Of a stretch of 54,540 nucleotides of DNA, positions 50,796 to 54,540 are shown piece after piece. The DNA is from Nocardia niwae NBRC 108934 = DSM 45340 (GTDB lineage: Bacteria; Actinomycetota; Actinomycetes; Mycobacteriales; Mycobacteriaceae): contig NZ_BDCK01000043.1 of assembly GCF_001613465.1 (NCBI RefSeq), forward strand, positions 1-54,540, given 5' to 3'. The position numbers and the translations under genes are program-made. Each line of letters opens with the position of its first letter. Position 1 is the stretch's first letter. A model generated the notes under the pieces. That model worked only from the letters and a program-made list of their open reading frames with translations, made no database searches and was not told where the DNA came from.

Positions 50796-53700
50796 GGCCG
50801 GGTGCCGCCCATGGCCACCGTGCTCGCCACGGCCGCGAGGTCGGCGACCCGGGGAGCTTCGAACAGCGCCCGCACCCCGACCGTCCGGCCCAGCGCCGCG
50901 CCGATCCGGGTGACCGCCTTCGCCGCCAGCAGGGAGCTGCCCCCGAGCGCGAAGAAGTCGTCGTCGGCCCCCACCGCGCGCTCCGCCGCGAGCACCTCGG
51001 CGAACACCTCGGCCACGACGCGTTCGCTCGGCGTGGACGGCGCCCGGTAGGCGGTCGACTCGAACCGCGGCGCGGGCAGCGCCGCACGGTCGAGTTTCCC
51101 GTTGACCGTCAACGGGATGCGCGGCACCGGCACGATCGCGGCGGGCACCATGTGCTCGGGCAGGCGGTACGCCAGCGCTTGCCGCAGCGCGACGGTATCG
51201 GTCGACTCGTGGGCGGCCACCGCGTAGGCGACGATGCGCGGTTCGTCCACCAGGTCGGTGCGCACCACCACGGCCACCTCCCGGACCGCGTCGCACGCTT
51301 CCAGCAGCGCGGCCTCGATCTCGCCCAGCTCGATGCGGAAGCCGCGCAGATTCACCTGCTGGTCGGCGCGCCCGAGGTACTCCAGGTCGCCGTCGGGTGT
51401 CCAGCGGGCCAGATCGCCGGAGCGGTAGGCGAGCGAGCCGTCGCGGGCGTACGGGTCCGCGACGAAGCGTCCGGCGGTCAGGGCGGGCCGATGCAGATAG
51501 CCGCGGGCCAATTGGCCTCCGGACACGTAGATCTCGCCGGGTACGCCCACCGGGACGGGCCGCAACCGGTCGTCGAGCAGGCGCACGCTCAACCCGGGCA
51601 GCGCCGCGCCGATCACGCTCGCGGAGCCGGTGCGCCCATCGATCTCGCGATAGGACACGTGCACCGTGGTCTCGGTGATGCCGTACATGTTCACCAGGCG
51701 TGGTGCGTGCGGGTAGCGGGCGAACCAGCCCGCCAGGCGCTGCGGCTCCAGCGCCTCACCGCCGAAGACGACGGTGCGCAGCGCGAACGGCGCGGGCTCC
51801 GGTTCGGCGAGATCGGCGGCGACCAGCTGGTAGAACGCCGACGGGGTCTGGTTGAGCACGGTGACCCGCTCGGCGATCAGCAGTTCCCGGAACTGCTGCG
51901 GCGAACGCGAGGTGTAGTAGTCGACCACCACCACCGTCGCGCCGGACAGCAGCGGAACCCACAGTTCCCACACGGAGAAGTCGAAGGCGTAGGAGTGGAA
52001 CAAAGTCCATACGTCCGCCGGGCCGAAGCCGAAGCGCCGCCGCGTGTTGTCCAGCAGCCGCAGCACGTTGCGATGGGGCACCACGACGCCTTTGGGCCTG
52101 CCGGTGGAGCCGGAGGTATAGATGACGTATGCGGCGTGGGCGGAGCACAGGGGGGCGCGCCGGTCGGCGTCGGTGACCGGCGCGCCGCTGAACTCGGCGA
52201 GATTCGGCGCGTCGACGTCGATCACCGGTCCGCCGAACCAGCCGCGCGGCAACTCGGTGGCCGCCCCCGCGATCGCGCAGAGCGGGCGGGCGTCGTCGAG
52301 GACGTACTCGATCCGGTCGTCCGGGTAGGCCGGATCGATCGGCAGGTACCCGCCGCCCGCTTTGAGCACGGCGAGCAGGGCCACCACCAGTTCCGCCGAG
52401 CGGGGCAGCGCGACGGCCACCAGCGTCTCCGGTCCGACGCCCGCGGCGACCAGGCGCCGCGCCAACCGGTTGGACCAGTCGTCGAGTTCGGCGTAGGCCA
52501 GCGATCGCGCGCCGTCGCGGACCGCGACGGCGTCCGGGTCCAGCGCGGCGGCCCCCGCGAAACGGTCGGCCAGGCTGCCGTCGACGTCGGCGACGTCGTC
52601 CCCGCCGACCGGCCATTCGTACAGCGCGCGATGCTGCTCCTCGGCGCTGAGCAGCTGGATGTCGCCCACGACCACGGTCGGATCGGCGGCGACCGCGGCG
52701 AGCACCTGAGTGAACCGCCTGCCCAGCACGGCGATCGACGGTGCGTCGAAAAGATCGGTGGCGTAGCGGATCTCGACCCGCATGCCGTCGGCGCGGCCGT
52801 CCCGGTCGTGCGCCTCCAGCACGGTGAACTGGAGGTCGAATTCGGCCACGGGCGCGTCGAACTCCTGCGCGCTCACCCGCAGGCCCGGCAGCGCGAACTC
52901 GGGCAGGGCGAAGTTCTGAAAGGTCAACGCCACTTGGAACAGCGGATGACGGTTGCGCGAGCGAGTGGGCGCGAGCACCTCGACGAGTCGTTCGAACGGC
53001 ACGTCGGCGTGCGAGAGCGCGTCGAGGTCCTGGTCGCGCACCGCGTCCAGCACCGTCTCGAACCGCGCTCTGGAGTCGACGGCGGTGCGCAGCACCAGCG
53101 TGTTGACGAACATGCCGACAAGCCGGTCCAGCGCCGCGTCGCCGCGCCCGGCGACGGGGGTGCCGATCGCGATGTCCGAGCCGCCGGACAGGCGGGCCAG
53201 CAGCACCGCCAGCGCGGCGTGCACGGTGCTGAACAGCGTGGTTTCCCGTTTGCGCGCCAGCTCGCCCAGCTCGCTGTGCAGATCGGAGTCGATGCGCAGG
53301 CGGTGGGTCGCGCCACGATGGGACGAGACCGGGGGGCGCGGGCGGTCGGCGGGCAGTTCGAGCTGCTCCGGCAGGCCGTCCAGGATGTGCCGCCAGTAGT
53401 CGAGTTGCCGCTCGGCGTCGGCGGATTCGGCCTGCCAGAGCGCGTAGTCGGCGTACTGCACCGGCAAGGCGTCCCACGCGGGCGCGGCGGCGTCGCGACG
53501 CGCCAGATAGGCGGCCATCAGGTCCTCGGCCAGCGGTCCGAGGGAGAACCCGTCCGCCGCGATGTGGTGCAGGACCAGGGCGAGCACGTACTCCGCCTGC
53601 GGCGCGTCATCGATCGCCAACACCATCGCGCGCAACGGCGTCTGGGTGGTCAGGTCGAAAGGGATGGCCGCCAGCTCCCCGAGCTGATCCCCCAGGGCGG

Positions 53701-54540
53701 ATTCGGTCACCCCCACGACCGGTAGGTCGGGTTCGGCCGAAGGCAGGATCAGCTGTCGCGGGCCTTCCGGGCCGTCCGGGTAGACGGTGCGCAGGGTCTC
53801 GTGCCTGGCCACCACGTCGGCCAAGGCCGTGGTCATCGCCGCGAGGTCGACGTGACCGGACAGCCGCAGCGCGACCGGGATGTTGTCGATCGCGTCGGCC
53901 GGACCGGTGTGCTCGCCGGCGTGGAAACGGTTGACGAACCAGATGCGCTGCTGGGCCGGGGACAGCGGAATCCGATCCGGCCGCGGCCGGGGGCGCAGTG
54001 GCGCGCGGCCGCCGTCGCCGCGATACCGCTCGGCGCGGGTGGCCAGCGCGACCACGGTCGGGGCGTCGAACAGCATGCGCAGCGGCAGCTGGGTGTCGAG
54101 CGCCGCGCCGAGCCGGGCCACCACCCGGGCGGCGGTGAGCGAATTGCCGCCCAGGGCGAAGAAGTCGTCGTCCAGGCCAACTCGGTCGACGCCGAGCAGC
54201 GCACCGAACGTGGCGGCGACGAGTTCCTGTACCGGTGTGGCCGGCGCACGGAACCGCGCGGACTCGACCACGGGCGCCGGTAGCGCCCGGCGGTCCAGCT
54301 TGCCGGAGGCGTTGACCGGAAACTCGCTCAGCACGACGTAGGCCGAGGGGATCATGTAGCCCGGTAGTCGCCGGGTGAGCGCCGCTTCGACCGCGCTCAG
54401 CTCGAGCTGCGCGCCGGAGACCTCGACGAGGTAGGCGACGAGGCGTTCACCGGCTCCTGCGTCATCACGCACGACGACGACCGCTTGGGCGACTTCGTCC
54501 AAGCCGGTCAACGCCTGCTCGATCTCACCCAACTCGATCC
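48092..54540 (-). CDS. NRPS-A upstream reading-frame piece (5'-partial)
   Basis: The gene enters from the right edge: the frame is open to base 54540 and begins inside an A domain (RIELGEIE, the A8 motif), so neither the start nor the first modules are visible. Order in the window: A(C-terminal end)-PCP, C-A-PCP (Thr), C, then the front half of a third A domain. Homology stops near 48500 after GEALPSATAVDFLR; the remaining residues down to the stop at 48092 are out of frame and meaningless. The continuation in the other frame (45862-48534) completes the same A domain. Every other motif is intact, so the gene was functional until recently or the frameshift is an assembly error. Confidence 0.85.
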   Translation of the reverse strand, partial: IELGEIEQALTGLDEVAQAVVVVRDDAGAGERLVAYLVEVSGAQLELSAVEAALTRRLPGYMIPSAYVVLSEFPVNASGKLDRRALPAPVVESARFRAPATPVQELVAATFGALLGVDRVGLDDDFFALGGNSLTAARVVARLGAALDTQLPLRMLFDAPTVVALATRAERYRGDGGRAPLRPRPRPDRIPLSPAQQRIWFVNRFHAGEHTGPADAIDNIPVALRLSGHVDLAAMTTALADVVARHETLRTVYPDGPEGPRQLILPSAEPDLPVVGVTESALGDQLGELAAIPFDLTTQTPLRAMVLAIDDAPQAEYVLALVLHHIAADGFSLGPLAEDLMAAYLARRDAAAPAWDALPVQYADYALWQAESADAERQLDYWRHILDGLPEQLELPADRPRPPVSSHRGATHRLRIDSDLHSELGELARKRETTLFSTVHAALAVLLARLSGGSDIAIGTPVAGRGDAALDRLVGMFVNTLVLRTAVDSRARFETVLDAVRDQDLDALSHADVPFERLVEVLAPTRSRNRHPLFQVALTFQNFALPEFALPGLRVSAQEFDAPVAEFDLQFTVLEAHDRDGRADGMRVEIRYATDLFDAPSIAVLGRRFTQVLAAVAADPTVVVGDIQLLSAEEQHRALYEWPVGGDDVADVDGSLADRFAGAAALDPDAVAVRDGARSLAYAELDDWSNRLARRLVAAGVGPETLVAVALPRSAELVVALLAVLKAGGGYLPIDPAYPDDRIEYVLDDARPLCAIAGAATELPRGWFGGPVIDVDAPNLAEFSGAPVTDADRRAPLCSAHAAYVIYTSGSTGRPKGVVVPHRNVLRLLDNTRRRFGFGPADVWTLFHSYAFDFSVWELWVPLLSGATVVVVDYYTSRSPQQFRELLIAERVTVLNQTPSAFYQLVAADLAEPEPAPFALRTVVFGGEALEPQRLAGWFARYPHAPRLVNMYGITETTVHVSYREIDGRTGSASVIGAALPGLSVRLLDDRLRPVPVGVPGEIYVSGGQLARGYLHRPALTAGRFVADPYARDGSLAYRSGDLARWTPDGDLEYLGRADQQVNLRGFRIELGEIEAALLEACDAVREVAVVVRTDLVDEPRIVAYAVAAHESTDTVALRQALAYRLPEHMVPAAIVPVPRIPLTVNGKLDRAALPAPRFESTAYRAPSTPSERVVAEVFAEVLAAERAVGADDDFFALGGSSLLAAKAVTRIGAALGRTVGVRALFEAPRVADLAAVASTVAMGGTRPPLVAAPRPARIPLSPAQQRMWFLNRFDQASTAYNIPVALRLSGRLDVSALQAALADVTARHEALRTRYPQVDGEPVQLVASVAEAAPALRPIDVAEDEIPGRIRELAETTFDVTAEIPVRIRLFRVTRASARPEDGHGEFVLAAVLHHIAADGSSIAPFVRDLMVAYTARRAGAAPDWAPLAVQYADYALWQRDLLGAEDDAGSVAAREIEFWTDTLAGLPDQLALPTDRPRPAKQSLRGDQVPLTIGARLHADLAALGRRHGATLFMVLHTAFAVLLARWSGTDDIAIGTPVAGRGAAELDDVVGMFVNTLVLRVGVDGGESFAGLLARARAADLAALEHATVPFERLVEVLNPVRSTARHPLFQVGYSFQNHERGQLRLPELEVRELDFDHGVAQFDLHLFAVDAYDSGGAPDGVELALRYATDLFERPTAFRFAAQLRRVLETVAVRPDLPVGDIDLLGTDRSLVLAEWNRTRQPVAPVTLAGLIDAQIARNPRAVALVDATTGAELSYAEFGDRVNRLARTLIAAGVGPESTVVLAMRRSPDLVVAMYAVVSAGGAYVPIDPGHPAERIAHIMSVAAPVVVLTTSRDGVPAGTRCAAMEVDRLDLAECAATPVTDAERVRSLRPQHPAYVVFTSGSTGLPKGVTIPHAAIVNQLAWLAERFGLGAQDRVLLKTPATFDLSVWEFWSPLVTGGRLIVTAPGAERDPDLMRALLRRHGVTVLHAVPALIGMLLAAAPGAALPETLRQVLAIGEALPSATAVDFLRRHRAGQPLRPHRGRGVDHRVPGAHRAGAHRPDRFARLEQPGLRAGRAPAARADRGAGRAVSRGCATGAWLPGSSGDHRGPFRRRSVRGGTRRGGGRADVPHRRHRALASRRHPGIPGARRLPGADRWLPHRAR
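48484..48510 (-). other. Frameshift site inside the third A domain of NRPS-A
   Basis: In nearly all A domains of this cluster 16 codons lie between GEALP (or its equivalent) and NLYGPTE. Here only 43 bases (instead of 48) fill the gap, which predicts a five-base deletion and moves translation into another frame. The site lies in a CGCCGCC-rich stretch. Confidence 0.75.
50796..54000 (-). other. NRPS-A module: C-A-PCP, threonine predicted
   Basis: The C domain has HHIAADGFS (near 53560). The A domain is of a different style (FHSYAFDFSVWELWVPLLSG, NMYGITETTVH). Pocket read: D F W N V G M V H K, a one-residue variant of the well-known threonine code DFWNIGMVHK. Carrier motif ALGGSSLLA near 50940. 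Confidence 0.85.
54001..54540 (-). other. NRPS-A partial module: end of A domain and PCP
   Basis: Only the C-terminal A-domain part (RIELGEIE, LPGYMIPSA, NASGKLDRR) and the carrier (ALGGNSLTA, near 54145) are inside the window. The pocket residues lie beyond the edge, so the substrate cannot be read. Confidence 0.85.

Noticed and set aside
54530..54532. TTG as the start of NRPS-A
   Set aside because: It lies in the middle of the adenylation A8 motif (RIELGEIE); the frame stays open to the window edge, so the real start is outside.

Overview
The window is very GC-rich and looks like a chromosomal segment of a mycolic-acid actinomycete, most probably Nocardia or a close relative. The evidence is the codon bias, the giant nonribosomal peptide synthetases (NRPS) with an MbtH partner, a mycobacterial-type P450, double-TetR regulators and leaderless promoters. 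The genus is an inference from gene style; no rRNA or other taxonomic marker is present.

Layout. (1) 1-2795, plus strand: a CitE-like CoA-ester lyase and an acetoacetyl-CoA synthetase, which fit the last steps of leucine/HMG-CoA breakdown. (2) 2796-3886: a decayed PIN-domain toxin remnant, one small minus-strand ORF with a good ribosome binding site, and about 675 bases with no recognisable gene. (3) 3887-6425: an overlapping EACC1 plus caspase-like protease pair. The protease carries one membrane segment and four cysteine-paired repeats. (4) 6564-12137: a tightly coupled four-gene cassette I cannot assign to a known system. It encodes an 813-aa protein with a cationic helical segment, a HEAGH zinc metallopeptidase, a coiled-coil/beta-sandwich protein and a 417-aa unknown. 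(5) 12594-17909: a cytochrome P450, two tandem paralogous double-TetR regulators and an aldo/keto reductase bracketed by two related long palindromes. (6) 18165-20228: two small minus-strand genes facing away from an XRE/TPR-type regulator. (7) 20289-54540, minus strand: an NRPS operon that enters from the right edge. Its order is NRPS-A (start outside the window, one frameshift), NRPS-B (8,442 aa, eight adenylation domains, terminal thioesterase), then MbtH.

The assembly line in the window carries eleven adenylation domains. The specificity codes below were read by hand against the GrsA numbering. Proposed order of residues: X (partial module) - Thr - X (frameshifted module) - Ser - X - X - X - Ser - X - probably aliphatic - X, then release by the thioesterase. 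The third loading step is split between proteins: NRPS-A ends with a condensation domain and NRPS-B starts with its adenylation domain. Both proteins carry a homologous vestigial adenylation-like piece exactly at this junction, which may act as a docking pair. No separate epimerisation, methylation or oxidation domain was seen. The product is not one I recognise.

The least explained parts are the caspase plus four-gene cassette (3.9-12.1 kb) and the NRPS-A/NRPS-B junction.
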